Assembly (NCBI RefSeq): GCF_029892095.1
Contig: NZ_JARZAE010000004.1
Location: 6,386,001 to 6,450,000, forward strand
Length of the DNA stretch: 64,000 bases
Direction of reading: 5' to 3'
Source of the DNA: Kitasatospora sp. MAP12-44
Lineage (GTDB): Bacteria; Actinomycetota; Actinomycetes; Streptomycetales; Streptomycetaceae
This document shows, one piece after another, positions 33,393 through 42,412 of this stretch. Each line of letters opens with the position of its first letter. The first letter of the stretch is position 1. The notes below the pieces were generated by a model that made no database searches, was not told where the DNA came from, and saw only the letters and a list, made by a program, of their open reading frames with translations. The translations under genes were made by a program, and so were the position numbers.

Positions 33393-33617
33393 ATGAAGCG
33401 ATCGATACAGTCACTGGTGCTGCGTGCTGGTGCGACCGTGGCTGCGGCCGGGTGCGCCTCCGCCCTGGCTCTCGCGGTCTCGGCGGCCCCGGTTCACCTC
33501 GGCGCCCCGACGCCGGGCCGGTCGGTGAGCGTGCAGGCTGACGGGTCGGTCCCGGTGGCGGTCCCCTCGCCGACTCCGACGCCGGTCAACCCCGATGAGT
33601 GGAACAGCAAGGGCTGA
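33393..33617 (+). CDS. small exported peptide next to the SARP regulator
   Basis: A 74-residue protein: MKRSIQSLVLRAGATVAAAG is a classic signal sequence with a small-residue cleavage region around AVSAAPVH. The mature part is short, Pro/Val/Thr-rich and ends NPDEWNSKG. No Cys is left after cleavage. It lies between the NRPS operon and the AfsR-type regulator, transcribed towards the latter, with 33 bp between the two stops containing GGTACC-GCAGA-GGTACC (33628-33644), a weak hairpin. Small exported peptides beside regulators occur elsewhere in this window too (58542). A signalling role is possible; a small secreted protein without regulatory role is equally allowed. Confidence 0.6.
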   Translation: MKRSIQSLVLRAGATVAAAGCASALALAVSAAPVHLGAPTPGRSVSVQADGSVPVAVPSPTPTPVNPDEWNSKG

Positions 33618-33650
33618 GGCCGGCGCGGGTACCGCAGAGGTACCTTCGAT

Positions 33651-36600
33651 TCAGTCGCTCGCCGGCTCCAGAGCCAGTTCGAGGTCGGCGACCAGGTTCC
33701 CCGCCTGAACGGCGTCCGGGAGCCCCAGCCCGGTGAACACGGCGCGTGCCTGCACCGCCCGGGCCAGCGCGGACTGGAGCTCGCCCAATTCGGCGAGGAC
33801 ATGGCTGAGCACGACCAGTGCGTGCCCGCGGTCGCGTTCCGCGCCCAGCTCCTCGCAGCGGGCCAGTGCCTGCTGAGCCTGCGACAGTGCCTCGACCGAC
33901 TTGCCCGTCCTCCGCAAGGTGTCCGCGAGGCGGAGCCTCGCCTGCGCCTCCTGGCCCCGGATGCCCTCGGCCTCGCAGAGCGCCAGACAGCTCAAGTAGC
34001 TTGCGGCAGCGTCGTCGTAGCGCTCCAACTCGTGCAGGGCCAGGCCGCGGACATAGTGCGCGTAGGCGATGCCGTGCTGGTCCGCGACCGCCCGCAGTGC
34101 GGCCAGGGCTTCGTCGCAGGCCAGCAGTGCCTCCTGGGTCCTCCCGCTGCGAAGGCGGGCCTGCGCGGCGTTGAGGACGGTGGTCAGTTCGCCGGAGTGG
34201 TGGCCCAACTCCCTGGCGAGCAGCGTCCCCTGGTCGTAGTAGCGGACAGCGTCGGAGTAGTTCTGCTGGAGCTGGGCGATCAGACCCTGGTCGTTGAGGG
34301 TCTGCTGGAGGATGACCCGGTCGTCCGCGCGCAGGCAGGCCTCGGTCGCCAGCCGGATATGCAGTTCGGCCTCCGCCAGCTGAGTGTTCTGCAGAGCGGC
34401 GTTACCGCAGACGAACCGGGCCCGGCCTTCGGCCCGGTCGTCGCCCCGCAGGGCCGCCGTCTCCGCCACCGTCCGGGCAGCCTCGGCCAGTTGGCCGTAG
34501 GGAATGCCCTTGCCGTACGGACTCAGGGAGACCAGCAGGTCGGTCGCCGTGCGCAGCAGTCGGCCTTCGGGCCCGGGCGGGCTCTGGGTGGCCAGGGTCA
34601 CCGCATTGGTGATGCAGTCGAACTCGGTGGCCACCCAGGCACGTGCCTCTGACAGAGAGCCGAGCTGCGGACCCGCAGCGGGGCTGCGGACCAGGAAGAC
34701 GCCGACCGGGTCGCCCGGAACCATGCGCCGGAAGGCGGCGGATCCTCCGGCGAGCAGGTGGTCGAGCATCCGGGCCAGCGCCGCACCGCGCTCGTCGTCG
34801 TCCTCGGAGGGCGGGGGAGCCGGGAGCTGCAGCGCGAAGGAGCGGACCAGATCGTGGAACCGGTACCGGCCGGGCAGCGGCGCCTCCAGCATGGCGGCGT
34901 CCACCAGTGCTTCCAGCAGGTCCTCGGCATCCTCCTCGGCGAGATCGAGGGCCGCCGCGGCGGCAGCCAGTCCGACACCGGTCCGGGCCGTGGGCGCGAG
35001 CAGTCGGAACGCCCTGGCCTGACCGTCCGTCAGTTGGCGGTAGCCCAGTTCGAAGGCCGCGGCCACCGCCAGGTCCCCGGCCCGCAGTTCACCGATGCGA
35101 CGGCGCTGGTCGGCAAGCCGGCGGGTCATCGTCTCGACCTGCCACTGCGGGCGCGCGGCCAGTCGCGCGGCCACGATCCGGACGGCCAGCGGAAGATGCC
35201 CGCAGGCGGTCACCAGTTCGGTGGCGGCCTGCTCGTCGGTGGCCCGCTCCCCGCCGACGATCGAGCGCAGCAGGGCGATGGCCTCGTCGGTCGTGAAGAC
35301 GGCCAGATCGGCCTGGGCGGAGGTGGGCAGTCCCGCGAGCCGGGCTCGGCTGGTGACGATCACCGCACAGTCGGCCGAGCCCGGTAGCAGCGGTCTGACC
35401 TGCGCCGGATCCCGGGCGTTGTCGAGCAGGAGCAGGATGCGCCGCCCGTCGAGCAGGGAGCGGAAGAGGCGCGCGCGATCCTCGGTCGCATTGGGGAGGG
35501 CGTGTCCCGGAACCCCCAGCGTCGTCAGCAGACTGCCCAGGACCGTCCTCGGCTCGGCGGGCTCCAGCCCGTTGCCGCCCAGATCGGCGTACAGCTGTCC
35601 ATCGGTGAACTGCGGCTTGGCCAGATGGGCGACCCGCAGGGCCAGCGTGGTCTTCCCGATGCCGCCCATGCCCGCGACGGACACCACGGGCAGCGAGGTC
35701 CTGGTGGTGCTGGTCAGCACCCGGCACAGGTCGACCACCTCGGCTGCGCGCCCGGTGAAATCGGCTGTGTCCGCCGGAAGTTGGGCGGGTCTGGAGACCG
35801 GATGGGGTCTGCCGCCGCTGCCGGGCGGTTCCTCCGCGTCCGCTCCGACCGCTCCGACCGGTGCGGACTGTTCGTCCGGATGGGCTTCCTGCGGTGCGGA
35901 GACAGGCTCCGGTCCCTGCTGGATCCGCTGGGCCTGCTCCTGCGGGGCGGCGCTGAGCAGCGGGTCGCCGGCCAGGATGCGGGCATGGAGCGCACTCAAC
36001 TCCGGCCCGGGATCGACGCCCAGTTCCTCGGCCAGGACGTGCCGGGCCCGGGTGAACACCGCCAGCGCGTCGGCCTGGCGGCCGGAGGAGTACAGCGCCC
36101 GCATCAGGAAGCCGTAGGGTCTTTCCTGCAGCGGGTGTTCGGCTATGAACGCGGTGAGCTCGGGGATGACGGCCGAGTTCCGCCCCAAGCGGAGATTGTG
36201 GTCGAAACGCTCTTCCAGCAGACCTCGCCGAAGTTCGTTGAGCCGTGAACGCTGCTGGTCCGCGTAGGGTCCCGGAACACCCGACAGGGGCTCGCCCTGC
36301 CACAGTCCCAGGGCCTCGCCCAGCAGGCGGCTGCAGTCGTCGTCCCGGCCCTGTGAACGGGCGCGTGCGGCGTCAGCGGCCAGCTTCTCCGCGTAGTTCG
36401 CGTCCACCGAGTCCGGCGGAATCACCAACTGGTATCCGTCGTGCAGTGAAATGAGTAACCGGGGGTCGGTACGGTCGACCTCCAGGGTCTGGCGCAGGCG
36501 CCACGCGTACGTGCGCAGGCTCGCCAGCGCGGAATCCGGGGAGGAGTCGCCCCAGATCGCCGTGATGAGTTCGTGCGCCGAGGCCGATCGTCCGGGGCGG

Positions 36601-36713
36601 AGCAGCAGGGCCACCAGCAGAGCCTGCAGCTGTGGCGACCGGGACACCAGAACGGTCTCGCCCCGATGGATGCGCAGGGCCCCGAGCACGGAGAATCTGA
36701 TCTCCTCCACCAT
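33651..36713 (-). CDS. AfsR-type SARP regulator with NB-ARC and TPR domains (TTA codon)
   Basis: A 1020-residue activator. Residues about 1-95: OmpR-like winged helix. About 100-245: bacterial transcriptional activation (BTAD) domain (RLLGEALGLWQGEPLSGV ... LGVDPGPEL). About 310-600: NB-ARC ATPase with Walker A GMGGIGKTT near 346 and Walker B RILLLLDNA. About 700-1010: tetratricopeptide repeats (YAHYVRGLALHELERYDDAA). SARPs bind direct repeats at promoters of antibiotic genes; the ATPase and TPR parts gate this. Leu86 is encoded by TTA (36456-36458), so the protein needs bldA. Its position beside the NRPS operon makes it the likely pathway activator. GGAAGGG precedes the ATG. Confidence 0.92.
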   Translation of the reverse strand: MVEEIRFSVLGALRIHRGETVLVSRSPQLQALLVALLLRPGRSASAHELITAIWGDSSPDSALASLRTYAWRLRQTLEVDRTDPRLLISLHDGYQLVIPPDSVDANYAEKLAADAARARSQGRDDDCSRLLGEALGLWQGEPLSGVPGPYADQQRSRLNELRRGLLEERFDHNLRLGRNSAVIPELTAFIAEHPLQERPYGFLMRALYSSGRQADALAVFTRARHVLAEELGVDPGPELSALHARILAGDPLLSAAPQEQAQRIQQGPEPVSAPQEAHPDEQSAPVGAVGADAEEPPGSGGRPHPVSRPAQLPADTADFTGRAAEVVDLCRVLTSTTRTSLPVVSVAGMGGIGKTTLALRVAHLAKPQFTDGQLYADLGGNGLEPAEPRTVLGSLLTTLGVPGHALPNATEDRARLFRSLLDGRRILLLLDNARDPAQVRPLLPGSADCAVIVTSRARLAGLPTSAQADLAVFTTDEAIALLRSIVGGERATDEQAATELVTACGHLPLAVRIVAARLAARPQWQVETMTRRLADQRRRIGELRAGDLAVAAAFELGYRQLTDGQARAFRLLAPTARTGVGLAAAAAALDLAEEDAEDLLEALVDAAMLEAPLPGRYRFHDLVRSFALQLPAPPPSEDDDERGAALARMLDHLLAGGSAAFRRMVPGDPVGVFLVRSPAAGPQLGSLSEARAWVATEFDCITNAVTLATQSPPGPEGRLLRTATDLLVSLSPYGKGIPYGQLAEAARTVAETAALRGDDRAEGRARFVCGNAALQNTQLAEAELHIRLATEACLRADDRVILQQTLNDQGLIAQLQQNYSDAVRYYDQGTLLARELGHHSGELTTVLNAAQARLRSGRTQEALLACDEALAALRAVADQHGIAYAHYVRGLALHELERYDDAAASYLSCLALCEAEGIRGQEAQARLRLADTLRRTGKSVEALSQAQQALARCEELGAERDRGHALVVLSHVLAELGELQSALARAVQARAVFTGLGLPDAVQAGNLVADLELALEPASD

Positions 36714-37246
36714 GTTCCCTTCCCCCCAGCAACTGTGACCACGAGACCTGGACCTGGACGCCTGCGGGAACGGCGGCGTCGGGACGCGAACGGCAGCCGA
36801 TCGAACGGGCCGTCAGGAGATGGTCCTCCCCGGCCCGAATCAGTTGCACGGCAAGCCACTTGAGCTGCAGCGCAGTCCTTCGGCACCCCCAACCCTGACA
36901 ATGTAGTGCACCGGCAACCTCGGCGGGAATATCCACAACAAGCACGGAAGAAGCAGATTCGCGGTCTTCCCGCAGGCGTCCGGATGTGCCATGCTCGGGC
37001 CGCTGATGTGCCCGAGGATTCCGAGTACGTGGATCCCGCTTCCCGGTCCGGGCGGTTCTGCCGACGCCCCGCCACCTGCGTGTGATTCCGCGCCGACACA
37101 CATTCTCAGCCAGCAACCTCCGCGAGCGGCCCGGCTGCCGATGCCGAGGACTCCACCTCACCTCACCCCACCTGTGCCCGCGCGTCAGGACCGGGTGACG
37201 CCGCTGCGCCATGCCGCATGCCCTACCCCGTCGAAGGAGCCCTGCC
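36714..37246. other. 533-bp intergenic region, divergent promoters of SARP and ddaH-like genes
   Basis: No frame here looks coding. It must hold the promoters of both flanking genes, and GAAGGAGC for the plus-strand gene sits at its end. I see no clear -10/-35, repeat or RNA structure that I would defend. Confidence 0.4.
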
Positions 37247-38110
37247 ATGACCGAGTTCCCGCAGGTCCGCACCGCCCGCCCCCGCCGGTACCTGATGTGC
37301 CGCCCCACCTACTTCGAGGTGACGTACTCGATCAACCCGTGGATGGATCCCGCCAAGCCGGTGGACACCGACCTCGCCGTCGCCCAGTGGGAACAACTCC
37401 TCACGCTCCACCGGTCGCTGGGCCACCAGGTGGAGCTGATCGACCCGCTGCCCGGCTACCCCGACATGGTCTACGCGGCGAACGGCGCGACGGTGGTGGA
37501 CGGCAGAGTGCTCGGGGTCCGGTTCCGCAACGCGGAGCGTGCCGCCGAGGGCCCCGCCTATCTGGAATGGTTCCGGGCACGGGGGTACCAGGAGTTGTGC
37601 GACCCGGTCCATGTGAACGAGGGCGAGGGCGACTTCCTCGCCACCGCCGGCTGGCTGCTGGCTGGGACCGGGTTCCGCAGCACTCCCGAGGCGCACGCGG
37701 AGGCCCAGGAGTTCTTCGGGCAGCCGGTGATCAGTCTGGAGCTCGTGGACCCGCGGTTCTACCACCTCGACACGGCCCTGACCGTGCTCGACGGCGACGA
37801 GATCATGTACTACCCGGAGGCCTTCTCCGCCGGGAGCCAGGCGGTCCTGCGCCGGCTCTTCCCGGACGCCATCCTGGTCAGCGAGGCGGACGCCGAGGTG
37901 TTCGGCCTGAACGCGGTCAGCGACGGCCTCCACGTCATCCTGCCGGAAGCCGCCACCGGTGTGATGGGGCAGCTGCGTGAGCGCGGCTTCCGACCGATCG
38001 GCACGGACCTGTCCGAGCTGCTGAAGGGCGGTGGCAGCGCGAAGTGCTGCACCCTCGTCATCCGGGACAGCTCCCAGAGCTCCCAGGAAGCTGCTTATAT
38101 CGCGGGGTGA
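37247..38110 (+). CDS. ddaH: dimethylargininase-type amidinohydrolase
   Basis: A 287-residue protein of the guanidino-group modifying superfamily. A His in FYHLDTALTVL and the Cys pair GGGSAKCCTLVIRD near residues 267-268 give the catalytic His and Cys; the acidic HVNEGEGDFL segment precedes them. The actinomycete members hydrolyse dimethylarginine (or arginine-like guanidines) to citrulline and an amine; some relatives are amidinotransferases. The ATG at 37247 has GAAGGAGC upstream; an earlier in-frame ATG lacks a site. It stands alone after the SARP regulator, 74 bp before the next gene on the same strand. A link to the NRPS, for example making an amino acid, is possible but not shown. Confidence 0.85.
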   Translation: MTEFPQVRTARPRRYLMCRPTYFEVTYSINPWMDPAKPVDTDLAVAQWEQLLTLHRSLGHQVELIDPLPGYPDMVYAANGATVVDGRVLGVRFRNAERAAEGPAYLEWFRARGYQELCDPVHVNEGEGDFLATAGWLLAGTGFRSTPEAHAEAQEFFGQPVISLELVDPRFYHLDTALTVLDGDEIMYYPEAFSAGSQAVLRRLFPDAILVSEADAEVFGLNAVSDGLHVILPEAATGVMGQLRERGFRPIGTDLSELLKGGGSAKCCTLVIRDSSQSSQEAAYIAG

Positions 38111-38184
38111 TCCGGCGGATATCCGGTTCGTGTTCCATGGACCAAGAGGCTCACCGACGGGGGGAGCCCGAAGGAGGGACGGCC

Positions 38185-38895
38185 ATGGAGCTGCGATCGG
38201 ACGCCTCCGCCGCGGACCCGCGCGGCGGCAGTCGGCAGGGGATCACCCAGGCGCAGGCGCGGGCAGCCTTCCTGCAGCGCATTGGCGGGGAGGCGGTGGA
38301 CGCCGGGCAGTTCCTCGCCCGGGCGGACGGGGTGGCCCAATGCCACACCGGCCTGTTGGGCGCGGTGCTCGGTGCCGTCGCCGTGCGCGGCGGGCAAGGC
38401 CCCGGTGAGGATCGCACGGACGCCGTTCTCGCGGCTCTCGCCGCCTACGGCGCGCTGGCGGCCCACCGGCCGGCCCCGGCGAGCTTGTCCGAGGAGCGGT
38501 CCTGGGTCTGGGGGCTGGACCTGGCCACCGGCTCCCTGCGCCGGATACCTCGCGAGGACGCCTTCGGCGCGCCGCCGCTTCCCCGTCCCCCGTTCCGTCC
38601 GCCGGTGGGTGCGGCCGCCGGGCTCACCTGGATCTCCGCCGTGGAGACCGGGGTGGCGCAGCACTGCGAGGCGCTGCTGGCACAGACGTCACGGGTCGCG
38701 GCGATCGGCGTCGGGCAGGAGCTGCGACCGGCCGCACCGCGGGCTCCCCTCGGCCCGCCCCACCGGGCGCGCCCGGTCCAGGCGCTACGGGCCCACGGCC
38801 GGGCACCGGTCGCGGTGTTGCTCGACCACGACCCCCAGGCGGTCGCGGTCCTTCCCTATCTCGTCCAGATCGTGCTGGCGGAGACCGCCGGATGA
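38185..38895 (+). CDS. short YcaO-like protein lacking clear catalytic residues
   Basis: A 236-residue protein with AAGGAGGG before the ATG. I recognise only the general layout of YcaO proteins: an Ala-rich helix (DAVLAALAAYGALAAHR), then SWVWGLDLATGSLRRIPRE, then GLTWISAVETGVAQHCEALL where YcaO enzymes have 'NGLA.G....A..HAL.E..ER', and a C-terminal DHDPQAVAVLPYLVQIV. The Glu/Asp residues that bind ATP-Mg in real YcaO enzymes are largely absent and the protein is about half length. It may be a pseudo-enzyme, for example a partner or docking protein, or the likeness may be accidental. Neighbours: ddaH-like gene upstream, convergent hydrolase downstream. Confidence 0.4.
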   Translation: MELRSDASAADPRGGSRQGITQAQARAAFLQRIGGEAVDAGQFLARADGVAQCHTGLLGAVLGAVAVRGGQGPGEDRTDAVLAALAAYGALAAHRPAPASLSEERSWVWGLDLATGSLRRIPREDAFGAPPLPRPPFRPPVGAAAGLTWISAVETGVAQHCEALLAQTSRVAAIGVGQELRPAAPRAPLGPPHRARPVQALRAHGRAPVAVLLDHDPQAVAVLPYLVQIVLAETAG

Positions 38896-38953
38896 CCATC
38901 GGTCGGGGACGGAGGGCGGGGCGGCGTCCGAGGCGGAGGTGGGGCGGTGACCG

Positions 38954-39736
38954 TCAGACGTCCTTTGCTGCGGACCGGGCCCCGTGGATGTACTGGTCGG
39001 CCCAGGCGCTGATGATGTGGGCGGCTCGCTGCGCCTGTCCTCGTGCGGTCAGGAGATGGTCCGCTCCTTCGAGAGAGACGAAGCTTCGCGGGTGCTGCGC
39101 CTCGCGGAAGATCTCCCCGGCGTTGGCGATGTCGACGGTGGTGTCGGTGGGCGAGTGCATGACGAGCAGCGGCAGGTGCAACTCGCGTATCCGGTCCCGT
39201 AGGCGAGCCTGGCGGACGTCGTCGACGAAGGCCCGCTTGAGGACCAGGGTCCGCCCGCCGACGAACCACTCGTGCGAGCCTTCGCTGAGGACGCGATCGA
39301 TGACCGCGTCGTACTGTCGCTCGACGTGGCTGGGGTCGGCCGGTGCTCCGATCGTGGCGACCGCGCGGACGCCGGTCGCCTCGGCCGCCGCGGCGATGGC
39401 GGCGGCGCCTCCCCACGAGTGCCCCACCAGCAGGTCCGCCGGAGTCCCCCGCTCTGCCATCAGCGCTGCCGCACGGACGGTGTCCTGGACCTTGATGGTG
39501 AAGGAGCCGTCCCCCCAGTCGCCGTCGGAGTCCCCGATCCCGAGGTTGTCGTAGCGCAGCATGCCGATCCCCTCACGGGCCAGCTGCTTGCTGACGCGCG
39601 AGGCGGCCGGCGAGTTCTTGCCGAGGGTGAATCCGTGGACGAAGATGCCCCAGCCCCGGATCTCGCCTTCCGGCAGGTCGATCGACCCGGCCAGTTCGGG
39701 GCCGACGACGCTCTTGAATCGGACTTCTTCAGTCAT
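38954..39736 (-). CDS. alpha/beta hydrolase
   Basis: A 260-residue cytoplasmic protein with FVHGFTLGK (oxyanion hole), LLVGHSWGGAAA (nucleophile Ser), MHSPTDTTVD (acid) and GADHLLTARG (His), a complete catalytic triad of the 'osmotically induced/dienelactone-like' hydrolase group. It hydrolyses an unknown ester or similar. The ATG at 39736 starts MTEEVRFKS. It faces the YcaO-like gene tail to tail, 58 bp apart, and lies 93 bp downstream of the GltB-like gene on the same strand. Confidence 0.85.
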   Translation of the reverse strand: MTEEVRFKSVVGPELAGSIDLPEGEIRGWGIFVHGFTLGKNSPAASRVSKQLAREGIGMLRYDNLGIGDSDGDWGDGSFTIKVQDTVRAAALMAERGTPADLLVGHSWGGAAAIAAAAEATGVRAVATIGAPADPSHVERQYDAVIDRVLSEGSHEWFVGGRTLVLKRAFVDDVRQARLRDRIRELHLPLLVMHSPTDTTVDIANAGEIFREAQHPRSFVSLEGADHLLTARGQAQRAAHIISAWADQYIHGARSAAKDV

Positions 39737-39829
39737 GGTGTGATCGCCTCGGCATGGACTGTCGGCATGGACTGTTCGTGGGGGGACGGCAGGACGGCGG
39801 GACGGCGGGACGGCAGCTCGGGGAGAGCC

Positions 39830-41356
39830 TCAGACGGCCGGCTTGGTGGTGAGCAGCGCGGTGATCTCAGCGGCGAGGTGCGGGCCGAGCTCGCCCCAGC
39901 CCTCCTTGTAGCCGTACACGCCGGCCAGGGTGCGGGCCTCGTAGTCGCCGTTCATGATCTCGATGTCGTTGGCCGTGATGAGTGCCGGGTGGGCGACGCC
40001 GAGGGCCGACGAGACCTTGATCAGCTCCTTGCGCAGGGTGCGCAGGTAGACGGCGGCCCGGGTGGACTTCGAGGCCGGGTCGAGGCCGCGGGCCAGCCAG
40101 GGGTTCTGGGTGGCAATGCCGGTGGGGCACTTGTCGGTGTGGCACTTCTGCGACTGGATGCAGCCGATCGACAGCATCGCCTCACGGGCCACGTTGATCA
40201 TGTCGGCACCGAGGGCGAAGGCGACCGCGGCGTTCTCGGGCAGGCCGAGCTTGCCGGAGGCGATGAAGGTCAGGTCGTCGGTCAGTCCCAGCTCGGCGAA
40301 GGTGCCGTAGACCCGGGAGAAGCCCATCCGGAACGGCAGCGCCACCGAGTCGGCGAACATCCGCGGCGCCGCCCCGGTGCCGCCCTCACCGCCGTCGATG
40401 GTCACGAAGTCGACACCGCGGTCGCCACGCGCCATCAGCGTGGCCAGCTCCTGCCAGAAGTCCATCTCGCCCACCGCGCTCTTGACCCCGACCGGCAGGC
40501 CGGTCTCGGCGGCCAGCAGCTCGACGAAGTCGAGCATCGAGTCGACGTCGCTGAACGCGGTGTGCCGCGACGGGGAGGCGCAGTCCTTGCCGACCGGGAT
40601 GCCGCGGATCGCGGCGATCTCCTCGGTCACCTTCGCGCCCGGCAGCATCCCGCCCAGCCCGGGCTTGGCGCCCTGGGAGAGCTTGATCTCTATCGCCTTG
40701 ACCGGGGCGCCGGCGACGACGTCCTTGAGCTTGTCGAGGCTGAAGCTGCCGTCCTCGTTGCGGCAGCCGAAGTACGACGTACCGATCTGGAGGATGAGGT
40801 CACCGCCGTTGCGGTGGTACGGCGACAGGCCACCCTCGCCCGTGTTGTGCATCGTGCCCGCCAGCGCCGCGCCCTTGTTGAGCGCCGTGATCGCCGCGCC
40901 GGAGAGCGAGCCGAAGCTCATCGCCGAGATGTTCACCACGCTCGCCGGCCGGAACGCCTTGGCCCGCCCGCGCGGCCCGCCCAGCACCTTGGCCGAGGGC
41001 AGCGGGGCCTGCGGGTCGTGCGCGTCGGGCAGCGCGCCGGCGAACGTGCGCTGCTTCAGGTAGGCGTGCCCCTGCACATGCTCGACGTCGACCTCGGTGC
41101 CGAAGCCGAAGTAGTTGTTCTCCTCCTTCGCCGACGCATAGATCCAGGTGCGCTGGTCACGACTGAACGGGCGCTCCTCCTCGTTGGAGGTCACGATGTA
41201 CTGCCGCAGCTCCGGCCCGATCGTCTCCAGCAGGTACCGGGCGTGCCCGATCACCGGGAAGTTCCGGAGCAGTGCGTGCCTCTTCTGGATGAGGTCGCGG
41301 GCAGCCACCAGGGCCACTGCCGTGGCGGCGACAGTGCCGATCTTCCGGGCGTCCAT
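39830..41356 (-). CDS. GltB-like FMN-binding glutamate synthase family protein
   Basis: A 508-residue protein with one N-terminal hydrophobic segment (VAATAVALVAARDLI). The body is the FMN/FeS barrel of the glutamate synthase alpha subunit: MSFGSLSGAAITALNKGA, NTGEGGLSPYH, IEIKLSQGAKPGLGG, TIDGGEGGTGAAP and the cluster motif CIQSQKCHTDKCPTGIA. It lacks the glutaminase domain, as in stand-alone 'GltB2' proteins whose reaction is not settled. GAGGAGGAACG precedes the ATG at 41356; the longer frame has no site. It is a single gene, divergent from nothing, 118 bp after the end of the next minus-strand gene. Probably core or accessory redox metabolism, not part of a cluster. Confidence 0.9.
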   Translation of the reverse strand: MDARKIGTVAATAVALVAARDLIQKRHALLRNFPVIGHARYLLETIGPELRQYIVTSNEEERPFSRDQRTWIYASAKEENNYFGFGTEVDVEHVQGHAYLKQRTFAGALPDAHDPQAPLPSAKVLGGPRGRAKAFRPASVVNISAMSFGSLSGAAITALNKGAALAGTMHNTGEGGLSPYHRNGGDLILQIGTSYFGCRNEDGSFSLDKLKDVVAGAPVKAIEIKLSQGAKPGLGGMLPGAKVTEEIAAIRGIPVGKDCASPSRHTAFSDVDSMLDFVELLAAETGLPVGVKSAVGEMDFWQELATLMARGDRGVDFVTIDGGEGGTGAAPRMFADSVALPFRMGFSRVYGTFAELGLTDDLTFIASGKLGLPENAAVAFALGADMINVAREAMLSIGCIQSQKCHTDKCPTGIATQNPWLARGLDPASKSTRAAVYLRTLRKELIKVSSALGVAHPALITANDIEIMNGDYEARTLAGVYGYKEGWGELGPHLAAEITALLTTKPAV

Positions 41357-41474
41357 GAACGTTCCTCCTCGATGCACGACTCCATCAGCGTCCGCCGAAG
41401 AGTGCGGACTGATAGTAAGAGGCCGCCCGGACGGGCCCGTGGCCAGGGTCTCCGGGCCCGTGCCCGGGCGGCCG

Positions 41475-42251
41475 CTAGCCCTCTTCGGTGAGTCCGGCGT
41501 ACGCGCGCAGGCGGGTCGGCCGGCCGACCCCGGCCGCGCTGATCCGCAGGGCCGCGAACGGTTCCGCTCCGGCTTCCAGGTAGGGGCGCTGGCGTGTGGT
41601 CACGGTGTCGCCGGGGGCTATCAGGCCGTCGAGCACGGACTCCACCAGCAGGTGGGTGAGGTGCACCAGCACGGCGGAGACGCTCACCCCGGCCGTCGCC
41701 AGGTGCAGCTCCCGGCGGACGGGCGAGCGCTGACCCACCGCGCCCGGCAGGACGATCCGCTCCGGTGGGCGGGTGGCCAACTCTCCTGGTCCGTCGAAGA
41801 GTTTGAGCAGCCGGCGCAGCGTCCGGGAGGCGGCGGCGGGTGCCGGGGCGAGCCAGGCGGTCGAGCTGTCCTCGGCCACGTGGTCAAAGGGGAAGCGTCC
41901 CAGCAGGTTGCGTGGGTTCCCGGCCAGGAAGACGGTCTTGGTGAAGGAGGTCCGCCAGGCGGTGGCGGTCGGCTGGTCCAGGCCGTGCGCGAAGGCGCAG
42001 GTGGTGCGGATCCAGGAGGAGAGGTCGAAGCGGGGGAGGACCGCCACGGCGACCACACCCGCCTCCCCACCCGCCTCCCCGGCTCCTTCCCCGGCTCCTT
42101 CCCCGGCTCCCTCCCTGGCTCCGGTGATCTCCGCGCGGGCCGCGAGCAGCCCGTCCGGGGAGCGGAGGTCGAAGCGTTCGCCCAGGTCGGGGCGGGCGGC
42201 GCGGACCCGCTCGGCGAGTACGACGCTCAGGTGTTCCTGGGTGAGGTTCAC
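41475..42251 (-). CDS. protein of unknown function, separated from its probable operon by a TnpB element
   Basis: A 258-residue protein from the GTG at 42251, with GGAGGTAATCCT as an ideal ribosome binding site. I do not recognise the family. Readable features: a central WIRTTCAFAHGLDQPTATAW block, a run of Gly/Ala/Glu repeats (GAGEGAGEGAGEAGGEAG) encoded by 12-bp repeats at about 42075-42121, and a C-terminal PFAALRISAAGVGRPTRLRA. No membrane segment. It lies on the same strand as the GH3 operon that ends at 43663, and the only thing between them is the TnpB element, so it was probably the last gene of that operon. Confidence 0.6.
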   Translation of the reverse strand: MNLTQEHLSVVLAERVRAARPDLGERFDLRSPDGLLAARAEITGAREGAGEGAGEGAGEAGGEAGVVAVAVLPRFDLSSWIRTTCAFAHGLDQPTATAWRTSFTKTVFLAGNPRNLLGRFPFDHVAEDSSTAWLAPAPAAASRTLRRLLKLFDGPGELATRPPERIVLPGAVGQRSPVRRELHLATAGVSVSAVLVHLTHLLVESVLDGLIAPGDTVTTRQRPYLEAGAEPFAALRISAAGVGRPTRLRAYAGLTEEG

Positions 42252-42270
42252 AGGATTACCTCCAAGGAGG

Positions 42271-42290
42271 CCCTGGCCTTCAGGCCAGGG
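42271..42290. repeat. perfect hairpin CCCTGGCC-TTCA-GGCCAGGG at the left end of the element
   Basis: Eight-base perfect stem, TTCA loop, followed by AGGAAGTGGA. This is the form I would expect at the right end (omega RNA tail) of actinomycete tnpB elements, yet here it lies upstream of tnpB. It may be the left-end structure or a solo right end left by another copy. Confidence 0.6.
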
Positions 42291-42412
42291 AGGAAGTGGA
42301 TTGCCAGCGCGGCAGGGCAGGTTGAGGCGTTTCGCCGCCAGGCGGACCGCCGTGCAGTGGGGTGCGGGCATGGTTTTGCGCTGGCCCGTTTGGGTCTACT
42401 AGTGTCCTCGGT

